Shown one piece after another: positions 24,611-34,229 of a stretch of 64,000 nt of DNA. Origin of the DNA: Arthrobacter sp. cf158 (lineage in GTDB: Bacteria; Actinomycetota; Actinomycetes; Actinomycetales; Micrococcaceae). The DNA lies in contig NZ_FNNR01000007.1 in assembly GCF_900106835.1 (NCBI RefSeq), forward strand, positions 274,891-338,890. The letters are read 5' to 3'. How positions within the stretch are numbered: the first letter of the stretch is position 1; each line of letters opens with the position of its first letter. A model generated the notes under the pieces. That model saw nothing but the letters and a program-made list of their open reading frames with translations. It searched no databases and was not told the DNA's origin. Both the position numbers and the translations under genes were made by a program.

Positions 24611-27547
24611 TCAGCCCTTGGGTGTCACGTGCAGCCTGTCGAAGGAGACCTGGGCGCCATCCTTGTCCAGAACCACAACGTCGTCACGGCCGTTCTTCGC
24701 CTCCGGGGGAAGGATGAACTCAACCGTGTTGTCAGTGGTGGGGAAGATCCACCCCAGGCGGTATTCCGTCTTGTTCAAGTACACGTAGTACCACTGGCCA
24801 TACTCGAGCCCCTTGAGCACCACCTTCTGGCCGGTCCGGTATTTGTCCGCGGTGCCCAGGTCAAGGGGTGGCGTGCCCAGCTCCTGCGGGGCGATCGCAG
24901 GATCTGAGGATGGCTGGAGGGGCTGGACCTTCAACTCCACAGGGTCACCCGATGCCGCAGCTGCGGCATCCAGGGCTCCGTTGCGTGCGGTCGCCCTGAA
25001 AGAAACCCCTTCCAAAGTCCCCGCCGCAACGTCCGCGGCAGTCAGCACATGATCGCGGGTAGCGGTGACGGTGTCACCGGCGGCCAACGTGGCTGCCGAG
25101 ATGCCGGCCTCGGGTGCTTCCAGCCCGGTGACCGCCACGTTCCCGGCATTTCCTACCGTGTAGGTGTACGTCACGGGATCGCCGACGCTGGCGAACCGGT
25201 CGCCGTCAGCGTCGCTCCACTGGGCGGACACAGTTCCTTCCAGCTTGGGCTCGCGGACTTTCAGGTCCACTTCGCCGCCATTCACCGAGAAGGTCTTGGT
25301 GGTTTGGCCCGCCGAGCTCACGTCCCAGGTGCTGGTGGGGACAAAGAACCCCTGCGCGGCTTCTTCTGCGGTCACGGTATGGCGCGGGGTGGCGCACTGG
25401 TAGCTCTGGCCTGCGGGGAGCACGCTGTAGCGGCAGTTGCCTGGCCCTTCCGGGAGGAACGGGCTGAAGTTACCGGCGGTGGGGACCACTTTCTCCACCA
25501 GCGGGCTCGTGTTCTTCACCGAGAACGCGTATGGGACAAGGTCTCCAGCCGCGTAAGGCTGGGTTGCCAGGTCACGCCCGACGTCGGCACGCGCCCCGGC
25601 GATGTCGGCCGTCAGCAGTCCGTCACGCAGGGCCACCGCAGCGCCGGTGAACGGGACGGTTTTGGTGAGTGACGGCGTCGAACTGGAGGTGATGCTGAAG
25701 CTTGCCTCCGGCACGAAGTAGCCGCGTTGGACATCTGCTGCCGTGATCACGTGCTTGGCGGTGGTGCAGCTGTAATTCGCACCTGCGGCCAGGTTGTTGT
25801 AGCGGCAGTTAGGGGCCGACGGCGGAAGGAACCCGGAGTCGAAGGTCCCGGAGAGCGGCACCGAGTTGGCCGTGACGTTGGCGGTGCTCTTGACGTTGAG
25901 CGAGTAGCTGAGGACCTCGCCCACTTGGTACGGGCTGGCCACCACGTCGCGGGCGGGCGCCGTTCCGGTGATGGTCAGGCCGACCTGCGGGGCCACCGGC
26001 ACGGTGGCGGCGAAGGTGAACTGCGAAACCCGGCCATTCGCCGTGGTGAAGGCTGCGTTGAGGTTCTGCGGACCGCTGGCGTTGGCCGGCGCTGTCAGCG
26101 CAACGTTGACAGTGACCGAGGCGCCAGAAGCGACGTCGGGAACCGGCACCGTGGTGGCCGACCAACCACTGGGTGTGTACACAGTGGCGGTTGCGCCGGA
26201 CAATGTGGCGGCTTCTTGGTTGGTAACGGTCACGGGGACCTGCTGCGTAGCGCCCGGCGCAGTGGTGACGGCCGGGACCGAGAGCGGGGCGCAAACATAG
26301 TTCAGCCACGCGTCGTCGAACTTCGCGAACGGCATGTTGTCCTTGTAGTTGCCTTCGTAGAGCACACCGAATTTGCCGTCTTCCAGGCGGGTCACGGTGG
26401 AGTAGGCGGAGAATCCGGAACGGATGGTGCGGACGCCCGGCCACGTGGCGCCGTTATCGCAGGAGACGCGGGCGGAGACGTTTTCGCGGCCGGTCTTGGA
26501 GTTGGCGTTGGTGAAAATGAGCTTCTGCGCATCAGCTGAGCCCTGCGCTGCGTTGGGGAACATCCGAGCAATGGCGCCGTTGTTGGCGGGATCCGGGAGT
26601 TCGGTGTCCTGCGTCACGGGACCATAGCTGGCCCCGCCGTCCGTGGAGATGGCCACCTTGCGGTAGCCCTGGTTGGCGTTGTCCCGCGAGTTCAGGAGCA
26701 CACGGCCGTCCGAGAGTTCCACAGTCTTGTTCTCGTCCATGCGTTCCCCGACGTTGGCGCCCTTGTGCCAAGTGGCGCCGTGGTCATCCGAGTAGACGCT
26801 GTAGGCCTGGATCTTGTTGGTGCCGTCCATCTGGCGGACATCACCGGCATATTGCTGGATCAGGCGGCCCTTGTATTGGCCGTACTTGAGTTGGATGCCT
26901 TCACCGGAGGACGCGAAGTTGGACCTGACATCGCCCGCCACAGGGCTGGTTTTGCTGGTCCCGGGCTTGGTGACGCCCGTGATCAGCCGCGGCTGACTCC
27001 AGGTGAGCCCGCCATCCGATGACTCGATGACCGCTGAGGAAATCACCGTCCGGTCAGCGTCGCTGTTGCCGAACTGGCTGCCACCGAAGCCCTGGTCCTT
27101 GGAGTACACGAAGAAGGCGAAGACCTTGCCCGCCTCGGCATCGTAGATGTAGGAGGGATCGCTGTAGCCGTACTTGGGTCCACTGGCATCGCCAACGTGT
27201 CCCGCGGCGATGACCGTGACGGGTCCCCAGGTCTGGCCGCCGTCAGTGCTGCGGCGCTGCACAATCGAGTTCGGATTGGGAGCGTCCGCCGCTGAATCCG
27301 GACGTCCGTCCCACGCGGCGAGCACCACATTATTGCCCAGGTACGTCAGGGCGGGAATCCGGTAGAAGAAGTTGGCTGCGGTGCGGTCAGCTCCGATGTT
27401 GGCTTCGGTGAAACTGCCGGGAGCTGCCGCAGGGTTGCTGGGCGGGATGGGCGCGGCGGTGGCGGGAAGGCCCAGGCCGGCCAGAAGGCCCAGGCTCACG
27501 ATGCCGGTTGCGGCGATGCGGGCCAGAGGTGCTGTAGGGGATCTCAA
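24611..27547 (-). CDS. Secreted exo-alpha-sialidase (BNR) with multiple Ig-like domains
   Basis: 978 residues from TTG 27547. Though the frame stays open upstream, GAAAGGA eight bases before this TTG and a canonical signal peptide directly after it (cleavage near ATAA) fix the start. The GH33 catalytic part has the arginine motif FYRIPAL and at least four Asp boxes (STDGGQTWG, SSDGGLTWS, SDDHGATWH, STDGGASYG). It is followed by a NEW3-type domain (VTNQEAATLSGATATV), two or three DUF11-like beta domains and a final Ig-like domain. It releases terminal sialic acid from glycans outside the cell. The neighbouring subtilase suggests glycoprotein breakdown. Confidence 0.9.
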   Translation of the reverse strand: MRSPTAPLARIAATGIVSLGLLAGLGLPATAAPIPPSNPAAAPGSFTEANIGADRTAANFFYRIPALTYLGNNVVLAAWDGRPDSAADAPNPNSIVQRRSTDGGQTWGPVTVIAAGHVGDASGPKYGYSDPSYIYDAEAGKVFAFFVYSKDQGFGGSQFGNSDADRTVISSAVIESSDGGLTWSQPRLITGVTKPGTSKTSPVAGDVRSNFASSGEGIQLKYGQYKGRLIQQYAGDVRQMDGTNKIQAYSVYSDDHGATWHKGANVGERMDENKTVELSDGRVLLNSRDNANQGYRKVAISTDGGASYGPVTQDTELPDPANNGAIARMFPNAAQGSADAQKLIFTNANSKTGRENVSARVSCDNGATWPGVRTIRSGFSAYSTVTRLEDGKFGVLYEGNYKDNMPFAKFDDAWLNYVCAPLSVPAVTTAPGATQQVPVTVTNQEAATLSGATATVYTPSGWSATTVPVPDVASGASVTVNVALTAPANASGPQNLNAAFTTANGRVSQFTFAATVPVAPQVGLTITGTAPARDVVASPYQVGEVLSYSLNVKSTANVTANSVPLSGTFDSGFLPPSAPNCRYNNLAAGANYSCTTAKHVITAADVQRGYFVPEASFSITSSSTPSLTKTVPFTGAAVALRDGLLTADIAGARADVGRDLATQPYAAGDLVPYAFSVKNTSPLVEKVVPTAGNFSPFLPEGPGNCRYSVLPAGQSYQCATPRHTVTAEEAAQGFFVPTSTWDVSSAGQTTKTFSVNGGEVDLKVREPKLEGTVSAQWSDADGDRFASVGDPVTYTYTVGNAGNVAVTGLEAPEAGISAATLAAGDTVTATRDHVLTAADVAAGTLEGVSFRATARNGALDAAAAASGDPVELKVQPLQPSSDPAIAPQELGTPPLDLGTADKYRTGQKVVLKGLEYGQWYYVYLNKTEYRLGWIFPTTDNTVEFILPPEAKNGRDDVVVLDKDGAQVSFDRLHVTPKG

Positions 27548-27757
27548 ATCCGATGTCCTTTCGAAACTGCTTCGAGCGGGAGGATGCGAAACGACGACAT
27601 GAAGATTGCTTGTGTTACGTGCCACGTCGAACGTCCTACAACCATAAGGTGTCAGTCGTCACATTGCTAGAGATGAAGTTCACGAGCCACCCCGGGCCGG
27701 GCGAAGAGATAGCCTCGAGAGCGAAAAGCCCCCGCAACACAGACCCCTGGAGCCAAC

Positions 27758-28705
27758 GTGAAAATCCTCGTCCCGGACACCATCGAACTGGACCTCGCCC
27801 ACCTCGCTGCCGCGGGTGACGATGTGGTGGTTTACGCGGTGGACCAGCCGATTCCTGCTGAACACCGGGACGCCGAGGTTCTGGTGGTATGGCGGAACAC
27901 GTCAGAAAACCTGTCCGACGCCGCCGGGTCGATGCCCCATCTGAAACTGGTCCAGACGCTCGCGGCCGGCCCGGATTCCGTGCTCGCCGCTGGCTTCGCG
28001 GACACCGTGGCCATCACCTCGGGCCGCTCACTCCACGACGGCCCGGTGGCCGAGCACGCGCTGGCACTGGTACTGGCAGCCGTGCGCCGGCTGGACGTTT
28101 TGCAGGATTCCCAGAAGGCAAACACGTGGAACCAGCCCTACAACGCCGAACAGTCCAACCCCGACACCGAACAGCTCTACACGCTCGACGGCGCCAAGGT
28201 CACCATTTGGGGCTTCGGCTCCATCGCAGGGCGACTCGCTCCCCTGCTGGCAGCATTGGGCGCGACGGTCACCGGCGTCGCCAACTCCAAGGGCGAACGT
28301 TACGGATTCCCCGTGGTTTCCACCGACGAACTGTCCGAGGTCCTGGGTGCAACCGACGTGCTGATCTCCATCCTGCCCGCCACCCCGGAAACCACGGACT
28401 CCCTCAGCAAGGAGATCCTCGCCGCCCTGCCATCAACGGCAATTTTTGTGAACGTGGGCCGCGGCGCAACGGTGGACGAAGACGCACTTCTTGCAGCTCT
28501 TACCGAGGGCCGCCTGCGCGCCGCGGCCTTGGATGTCACCAAAATTGAGCCCCTCCCCACCGACTCGAAACTGTGGAGTGCCCCGAACCTCATCATCACG
28601 CCGCACGTGGCAGGCAACCGCCCCAAAGGTTCCGCCCGTCTGGTCACAGAAAACATCGCCGCACTCAAGGACGGCAAGCCACTGACCAACCAGGTGGCCG
28701 GCTAG
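27758..28705 (+). CDS. D-isomer-specific 2-hydroxyacid dehydrogenase family protein
   Basis: 315 residues from GTG with GGAG just upstream. The NAD-binding segment is TIWGFGSIAGRLAPLL. The catalytic triad of the family is visible: Arg in NVGRGATVDEDAL, Glu in DVTKIEPLP and His in TPHVAGN. The protein reduces a 2-keto acid or oxidises a D-2-hydroxy acid, substrate unknown. It is a single gene, transcribed away from the sialidase. Confidence 0.87.
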   Translation: MKILVPDTIELDLAHLAAAGDDVVVYAVDQPIPAEHRDAEVLVVWRNTSENLSDAAGSMPHLKLVQTLAAGPDSVLAAGFADTVAITSGRSLHDGPVAEHALALVLAAVRRLDVLQDSQKANTWNQPYNAEQSNPDTEQLYTLDGAKVTIWGFGSIAGRLAPLLAALGATVTGVANSKGERYGFPVVSTDELSEVLGATDVLISILPATPETTDSLSKEILAALPSTAIFVNVGRGATVDEDALLAALTEGRLRAAALDVTKIEPLPTDSKLWSAPNLIITPHVAGNRPKGSARLVTENIAALKDGKPLTNQVAG

Positions 28706-28774
28706 CCAACACCCGCATCAATCCGGCTCAGTCCGGCCGGTTTCCTTGCGGGAAATACCCTTGCGTGAAAATAG

Positions 28775-28786
28775 TAAGCATGCTTA
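28775..28786. promoter_or_regulatory. Perfect palindrome TAAGCATGCTTA before Mn catalase
   Basis: A 12-bp perfect palindrome about 73 bases before the catalase start. A one-mismatch copy lies before the LapA-type gene at 3369-3380. Candidate shared operator or stress promoter element. Confidence 0.45.
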
Positions 28787-28858
28787 TGTTATGGAGTCCG
28801 GGGTGGCCAGCAGAGGGTTTCCATCCCACGCACAGCATGAGACAACGTGAGGAAACGT

Positions 28859-29854
28859 ATGTACCTGCACACCCAGCTTCTCATCAATGAAATCGCCTCC
28901 GACGAGCCGGATCCCGCGGCCGCCAATGCCCTCCAGGAAGGTCTCGGCGGACAGTTCGGCGAGATGCGCACCATGATGCAGTACCTCTTCCAAAGCATGA
29001 ATTTCCGGGGTGACGCCGCCTCGAAACCCTACAAGGACCTCCTCCAGGGCATCGGCACCGAAGAGATCAGCCACGTGGAGCTCATCGGGACTACCATTTC
29101 CCAGCTCCTGGATGGTTCACCGCGCTACCAAGGGAAGAAGTCCGATCCTGTGGACGAACCCGGAGCAAAGGGAGCGACTCCCCTGAAGATCGCGCTGGAC
29201 ACCAGCAATATCCACCACTACCTGGTGGGTGCCCAGGGCGCACTGCCCGTGGATGCTGCCGGCAATCCGTGGAGTGGCTCCTACGTCTACAACAGCGGCA
29301 ACCTGGTACTGGACCTGCTCTACAACCTGATGCTGGAATCAACGGGCAGGCTGCAGAAGTGCCGCATCTACGAAATGACGGACAACAAGACCGCGCGTTC
29401 CACCATCGCGTACCTCATTGTCCGTGACCAGGCGCACGAGAATGCTTACGCCAAGGCTTTGGAGAGCCTGGGCGTGAACTGGGGCAAATTGCTTCCCATC
29501 CCCAAGACCAACGCCGAGCAATTCCCGGAGGTCAAGAAACTCTTGGACAAGGGCCTGCAGAGCATCCAGTACACCTTCAGCGCAGACAACCTGAGTGAAG
29601 CAGGCAAACTCTACCGGGGAGCGTCACCATCGAACGATGGCACGGAGCTCAGCACCCAGCAGATGCCCGACGGATTCCCCATGACCATCTCGCCGGAACG
29701 CAAGGAAGAATTTGCCCCCGGCCTGGACCCGGATTTGATGGCCCTGATCCAGGCCACGGCCGAACAGGAACTCAAGGACGCGGACAACCCCAAGGAGTCC
29801 ACGTCCACGCCAGCCAAGCCTTCGCCAAAGAATCCGGCAAGCAAGAAGAAGTAG
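28859..29854 (+). CDS. Manganese catalase
   Basis: 331 residues from ATG 28859, five bases after GAGGA. All five di-manganese ligands of the family can be placed: Glu35, Glu69, His72, Glu160 and His193, with the usual spacing (ExxH and 33 residues between the last two). It disproportionates hydrogen peroxide in the cytoplasm without heme. The last 35 residues are a Lys/Pro/Ser-rich tail, common in soil-bacterial versions. Single gene closed by a strong terminator. Confidence 0.93.
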   Translation: MYLHTQLLINEIASDEPDPAAANALQEGLGGQFGEMRTMMQYLFQSMNFRGDAASKPYKDLLQGIGTEEISHVELIGTTISQLLDGSPRYQGKKSDPVDEPGAKGATPLKIALDTSNIHHYLVGAQGALPVDAAGNPWSGSYVYNSGNLVLDLLYNLMLESTGRLQKCRIYEMTDNKTARSTIAYLIVRDQAHENAYAKALESLGVNWGKLLPIPKTNAEQFPEVKKLLDKGLQSIQYTFSADNLSEAGKLYRGASPSNDGTELSTQQMPDGFPMTISPERKEEFAPGLDPDLMALIQATAEQELKDADNPKESTSTPAKPSPKNPASKKK

Positions 29855-29861
29855 CCACCAT

Positions 29862-29901
29862 AAAAAGGGTCCCCGCCTCAACCGAGGCGGGGACCCTTTT
29901 T
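29862..29901. terminator. Strong bidirectional terminator
   Basis: An 18-bp perfect stem with a 4-base loop, five A on one side and five T on the other, between the convergent catalase and DUF1540 genes. Confidence 0.92.
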
Positions 29902-29915
29902 GTCGAAGGAAAGTA

Positions 29916-30206
29916 TCAGGCGTGCTCGTACGTCAGGCAGTCTGCAGCTTCGCGGCCGGGTCCAACCTTGACGTCATGTGCCTCGCACATCAGGTTGTTG
30001 TTGTGGACGCACTCGGACCGCTGGCAGGCACCAACGTGGGCGAGGACCTTGGGCAGGCCACCCATGGCATTGGTGTCAATGAACGTTGCGCAGGAAGCGT
30101 GGTCCTGGCTGCCACCGATGGTGATTCCAAAGGCCGTACATCCATTGTGGTTGAATCCGCACGTGCCAACGCTGCAGGCGGATACTTCGGCAACATGTTC
30201 GGTCAT
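29916..30206 (-). CDS. DUF1540 cysteine-rich protein
   Basis: 96 residues with two DUF1540-like units: ACSVGTCGFNHNGCTA...ASCATF and ACQRSECVHNNNLMC...ADCLTY. The eight to nine cysteines in CxxxxC patterns suggest metal binding or disulfide-rich packing. No signal peptide. The function of the family is unknown. AGGAGG precedes the ATG. It is convergent with the catalase gene. Confidence 0.85.
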   Translation of the reverse strand: MTEHVAEVSACSVGTCGFNHNGCTAFGITIGGSQDHASCATFIDTNAMGGLPKVLAHVGACQRSECVHNNNLMCEAHDVKVGPGREAADCLTYEHA

Positions 30207-30328
30207 TGTTCCTCCTGGTTGGATCCTGAAAAGTACTGGGGTAAACCCCGCGTGTACTACCCAAACTACGCCGGAAATGCGTGGTTTAACCCGCTCAAAT
30301 AGCGCATTTGTACGTGCGCTAATGGGGG

Positions 30329-30526
30329 CTATTTCCCAGGGGCCCGGCTGGGCGTGCGCAGTGCCTGGCTGATTTTTGCCCGGGTTTCCTCATCCAGGGG
30401 CGCAGCAACCCGGCTCTCCCGTGCGGCCCGGTCCGCCATGATCTTCTGGATGACCATTCGGCCCAATCCGGCAAAAACGGCTGCGGCCACAACGCCCAGC
30501 ACCATCGATTTCGGTTTCTCAGCCAT
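30329..30526 (-). CDS. Small single-pass membrane protein (65 aa)
   Basis: Starts MAEKPKSMVLGVVAAAVFAGLG, a single hydrophobic segment, then MADRAARESR and a helical charged tail (LDEETRAKISQALRT). No family recognised. The ribosome site is weak, so the call rests on codon pattern, frame closure and isolated position between two intergenic gaps. Confidence 0.55.
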   Translation of the reverse strand: MAEKPKSMVLGVVAAAVFAGLGRMVIQKIMADRAARESRVAAPLDEETRAKISQALRTPSRAPGK

Positions 30527-30832
30527 GCCGCAATCCTAGTGACGCCCGCCACCCTGCGAAAGTGCCGCCGTCGGGCCTTGATCTGACCCTGTTTCCCCCG
30601 CCACGGCGGGGTGTCCTCGCGGAATCCGGCTGAATAGGGTATGTGCGCGGCTCCCGGTAGAATAGGTGTGCAAGCTCGCGGAGCGCCCCCCATGCCGTTC
30701 AAACATTGCAGATCACCACCGTGTTTAACCCTGTGTTAATAACGCTGTTTGAATGCGGCTGAACGGCGTGAGACGGCATCTCCGCGGCAGCCTTATTTAA
30801 GGTTCACCCAACTCACGCACAGGAGTTACCGG
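30527..30832. other. Non-coding leader region before purS
   Basis: 306 bp without a credible gene. It holds a short hairpin (CCCCGCC-AC-GGCGGGG, 30596-30611) and a TAGAAT -10-like hexamer at 30658-30663 lacking a good -35. I see no purine riboswitch or PurR box. Confidence 0.5.
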
Positions 30833-31084
30833 ATGCCCCGGATCGTCGTTGACGTCATGCCCAAGCCCGAGATTCTGGACCCCCAGGGGAAGGCCATCGT
30901 GGGTGCACTGCCCCGCCTCGGCTTCAACAGCTTCAGCGCAGTCCGCCAGGGCAAGCGTTTCGAACTGACCGTCGACGGCGAGGTGACCGACGCTATCCTG
31001 GCCCAGGCCCGCGAAGCTGCCGAGACCCTCCTGTCCAACCCGGTGATCGAGGATGTTGTCAACGTCGAGGTCGTCGAGGCCTGA
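30833..31084 (+). CDS. purS: Phosphoribosylformylglycinamidine synthase subunit PurS
   Basis: 83 residues from ATG with AGGAG seven bases upstream. Starts [20 protein letters not shown] and ends [16 protein letters not shown], the typical small PurS subunit. With PurQ and PurL it makes the FGAM synthase complex, step four of purine synthesis; PurS bridges the other two and helps move ammonia. The next gene starts one base after its stop. Confidence 0.95.
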   Translation: MPRIVVDVMPKPEILDPQGKAIVGALPRLGFNSFSAVRQGKRFELTVDGEVTDAILAQAREAAETLLSNPVIEDVVNVEVVEA

Positions 31085-31085
31085 T

Positions 31086-31856
31086 ATGACGTCGATCCCC
31101 CTGATTGGCGAGGCTGTAGCCGTCGCCGCAGAGCCCCGTTTGGCTGGCGCCAAGATCGGCGTCGTCACCTTCCCCGGAACCCTGGACGACCGCGACGCCG
31201 CCCGTGCAGTGCGGCTTGCAGGCGCCACGGCGGTGCCGCTTTGGCATGCTGACTCGGAGCTCGGCGATGTTGACGCCGTCATCATCCCCGGCGGTTTCTC
31301 CTACGGCGACTACCTCCGCGCAGGCGCCATCTCACGTTTCGCGCCGTTGATGTCCAAGATCATCGATGCTGCGAACTCCGAGGCAAAGCTCCCGGTTTTG
31401 GGTATTTGCAATGGTTTCCAGATCCTCACCGAGTCGCACCTGCTGCCCGGTTCCATGATCAAGAACGACCACCTGAAGTTCATCTGCCGCGACCAGACGC
31501 TGCGCGTGGAAAACGCCAACACTGCGTGGACCGTGGACTATACCGACGGCCAGGAAATCATTGTGCCGTTGAAGAACCAGGACGGCCAGTACATCGCCGA
31601 CGAGAAGACCCTGGATGCCCTTGAGGCTGAGGGCCGCGTGGTGTTCCGCTACGTGGGCTTCAACCCGAACGGCTCCCGCCGCGACATCGCCGGCATCTCC
31701 AACGCCGCGGGCAACGTGGTGGGCCTCATGCCGCACCCGGAGCACGCTGTGGAAACCGGCTTCGGCCCCGAAAGCCTTGATGGCGCTCCCCGCGACACCG
31801 ATGGCCTGGGCTTCTTCACCTCCGTACTGACCAAGATTGTGGGAGGCGACAAGTGA
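31086..31856 (+). CDS. purQ: Phosphoribosylformylglycinamidine synthase subunit PurQ (glutaminase)
   Basis: 256 residues. The class-I glutamine amidotransferase features are present: [15 protein letters not shown] at the N-terminal strand, nucleophilic Cys in LGICNGFQ and the His/Glu pair in MPHPEHAVE. The 22-residue N-terminal extension before KIGVVTF is slightly longer than usual, and no better start with a ribosome site is visible. It supplies ammonia to PurL. Overlaps purL by 4 bp. Confidence 0.95.
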   Translation: MTSIPLIGEAVAVAAEPRLAGAKIGVVTFPGTLDDRDAARAVRLAGATAVPLWHADSELGDVDAVIIPGGFSYGDYLRAGAISRFAPLMSKIIDAANSEAKLPVLGICNGFQILTESHLLPGSMIKNDHLKFICRDQTLRVENANTAWTVDYTDGQEIIVPLKNQDGQYIADEKTLDALEAEGRVVFRYVGFNPNGSRRDIAGISNAAGNVVGLMPHPEHAVETGFGPESLDGAPRDTDGLGFFTSVLTKIVGGDK

Positions 31857-34162
31857 CCACGGAAACCACCAAGAAGTTCAACATCGACACCGTTGAGCAC
31901 GCTGCCAAGACCCCGGACACGGAACTCCCGTGGGCCGAGCTGGGCTTGAAGCAGAACGAATTCGACGAGATCGTCAAGGTCCTTGGCCGCCGCCCCACCG
32001 GCGCTGAGCTGGCCATGTACTCCGTCATGTGGAGCGAGCACTGCTCCTACAAGTCCTCCAAGAACCACCTCCGCCAGTTTGGCGAGAAGGTCACCGAGGA
32101 AATGAAGAAGGACATGCTGGTTGGCATCGGCGAGAACGCCGGCGTCACCAACCTGGGCGACGGCTGGGCCGTGACGTTCAAGATCGAGTCACACAACTCG
32201 CCGTCGTTCGTTGAGCCGTACCAGGGTGCCGCTACCGGCATCGGCGGCATTGTCCGCGACATCATCTCCATGGGTGCCCGCCCGGTAGCCGTGATGGACC
32301 CGTTGCGCTTCGGCGCGATCGACCACCCGGACACCGCCCGCGTCATGCACGGTGCTGTTGCCGGCATCGGTGGCTACGGAAACTGCCTCGGCCTGCCGAA
32401 CATCGGTGGCGAAATGGTGTTCGACTCCGTCTACCAGGGCAACCCGCTGGTGAACGCACTGGCCGTGGGCGTCATGCGCCACGAGGACATCCGCCTGGCC
32501 AACGCCTCCGGCAAGGGCAACAAGGTTGTCCTGTTCGGTGCCCGCACGGGTGGCGACGGAATCGGCGGCGCCTCGGTGCTCGCTTCGGAGTCCTTCGATG
32601 ACACCAAGCCCTCCAAGCGTCCGGCCGTCCAGGTGGGCGACCCCTTCGCTGAGAAGGTCCTCATCGAATGCTGCCTTGAGCTCTTCAAGGGCTCGCTGGT
32701 TGAAGGCATCCAGGACCTCGGCGCCGCAGGTATTTCCTGTGCCACGTCCGAGCTCGCGTCCAACGGCGACGGCGGCATGGAAGTGGAGCTGACCTCGGTC
32801 CTGCTCCGCGACCCCACGCTGACCCCGGGCGAGATCCTCATGTCCGAGTCGCAGGAACGCATGATGGCCGTGGTCACCCCGGAGAACATCGCCGCGTTCG
32901 AAGCTGTGATGGACAAGTGGGCCGTGGAGTACTCCTGGTTGGGTGAAGTTACCGATACCGGTCGCCTCATCATCACCTGGGAAGGCGAAGTAATCGTCGA
33001 CGTCGATCCCCGCACCGTTGCGCACGACGGCCCGGTCTACGACCGTCCTTTCGCCCGGCCGGAGTGGCAGGACTCGGTGCAGGCCAACTCCTTCACCGGT
33101 TCCGTGGAGGACGCAGGCCGTCCCTCGGCTCCCACCGAGCTGGCCGCAGCCGTCACCGAACTCGTTGCATCACCGAACATGTGCAGCAAGGCCTGGATCA
33201 CCAAGCAGTACGACCGCTACGTTGGCGGCAACACCGCGATGGCGTTCCCGGACGATGCCGGCGTGGTCCGCGTTGACGAGGAAACCGGCTTGGGCGTTGC
33301 CTTGGCTACTGACGCCAACGGCCGCTACACCTACCTCGAGCCGTACCAGGGTGCACAGCTCGCACTGGCTGAGGCCTACCGCAACGTAGCCACCTCCGGT
33401 GCTATTCCGATGGCCGTCAGCGACTGCCTGAACTTCGGCTCCCCCGAGGACCCGGATGTCATGTGGCAGCTGGCCGAAGCCATCCGTGGTCTCTCCGACG
33501 CCTGCATGGAACTCGGCATCCCCGTGACCGGCGGCAACGTCTCGCTCTACAACCAGACCGGCACCACGCCGATCCACCCCTCCCCTGTGGTGGCAGTTCT
33601 GGGCAAGCTCGACGACGTCGCCCGCCGCACGCCGTCGGGCTGGCGTGAGGACGGCCAGGCCATCTACCTGCTGGGCACCACCGCAGCAGAACTGGATGGT
33701 TCGGAATGGTCCAACCTCCGCGGACACCTTGGTGGCTTGCCGCCGAAGGTTGACCTCGCAGCAGAGCGCGCTTTGGGCGAGATCCTGATCAACGCTTCCC
33801 GCGACGGCATGGTTGACGCAGCACACGACCTCTCCGAAGGTGGCCTCGCGGCTGCCTTGGTGGAGTCCTCGCTGCGCTACGGCGTGGGTGCCCGCATCGC
33901 CCTTGAGGAACTCATGGAGCGCGACGGCGTGGACCTGTTCACGGCCCTCTTCTCCGAGACGCAGGCCCGGGCCATCGTTTCCGTGCCGCGCTCCGAGGAA
34001 GTCCGGTTCAAGGACATGTGCACCGCCCGCGGCTTTGCCCACCTCCGGATCGGCGTTGTTGACGCTGCCGGTGGAAAGCTGGAGATCAACGGCGTGGACG
34101 AGCTCTCCCTGGACGCTCTCCGCGAAGCACACGAAGCAACCCTGCCCAAGTATTTCGGCTAG
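31853..34162 (+). CDS. purL: Phosphoribosylformylglycinamidine synthase subunit PurL
   Basis: 769 residues from GTG overlapping the purQ stop. Family motifs include [35 protein letters not shown] and a duplicated AIRS-like domain ([11 protein letters not shown] in the second half). This is the small PurL type that needs PurS and PurQ. Converts FGAR to FGAM using ATP and ammonia. purF is not adjacent in this window. Confidence 0.96.
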   Translation: MTTETTKKFNIDTVEHAAKTPDTELPWAELGLKQNEFDEIVKVLGRRPTGAELAMYSVMWSEHCSYKSSKNHLRQFGEKVTEEMKKDMLVGIGENAGVTNLGDGWAVTFKIESHNSPSFVEPYQGAATGIGGIVRDIISMGARPVAVMDPLRFGAIDHPDTARVMHGAVAGIGGYGNCLGLPNIGGEMVFDSVYQGNPLVNALAVGVMRHEDIRLANASGKGNKVVLFGARTGGDGIGGASVLASESFDDTKPSKRPAVQVGDPFAEKVLIECCLELFKGSLVEGIQDLGAAGISCATSELASNGDGGMEVELTSVLLRDPTLTPGEILMSESQERMMAVVTPENIAAFEAVMDKWAVEYSWLGEVTDTGRLIITWEGEVIVDVDPRTVAHDGPVYDRPFARPEWQDSVQANSFTGSVEDAGRPSAPTELAAAVTELVASPNMCSKAWITKQYDRYVGGNTAMAFPDDAGVVRVDEETGLGVALATDANGRYTYLEPYQGAQLALAEAYRNVATSGAIPMAVSDCLNFGSPEDPDVMWQLAEAIRGLSDACMELGIPVTGGNVSLYNQTGTTPIHPSPVVAVLGKLDDVARRTPSGWREDGQAIYLLGTTAAELDGSEWSNLRGHLGGLPPKVDLAAERALGEILINASRDGMVDAAHDLSEGGLAAALVESSLRYGVGARIALEELMERDGVDLFTALFSETQARAIVSVPRSEEVRFKDMCTARGFAHLRIGVVDAAGGKLEINGVDELSLDALREAHEATLPKYFG

Positions 34163-34176
34163 GAACAGCTAACGTC

Positions 34177-34213
34177 GCAAGGCCCCGGCGCTCGAAGAGT
34201 GCCGGGGCCTTGC
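34177..34213. terminator. Bidirectional terminator after purL
   Basis: A 13-bp perfect stem (GCAAGGCCCCGGC and complement) with an 11-base loop between purL and the convergent GGDEF-EAL gene. Confidence 0.75.
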
Positions 34214-34229
34214 GCGTTCCCGCAGGAGT

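Noticed and set aside
30527..30832. Possible purine riboswitch before purS
   Set aside because: No conserved purine-riboswitch junction sequences seen; only a short hairpin.
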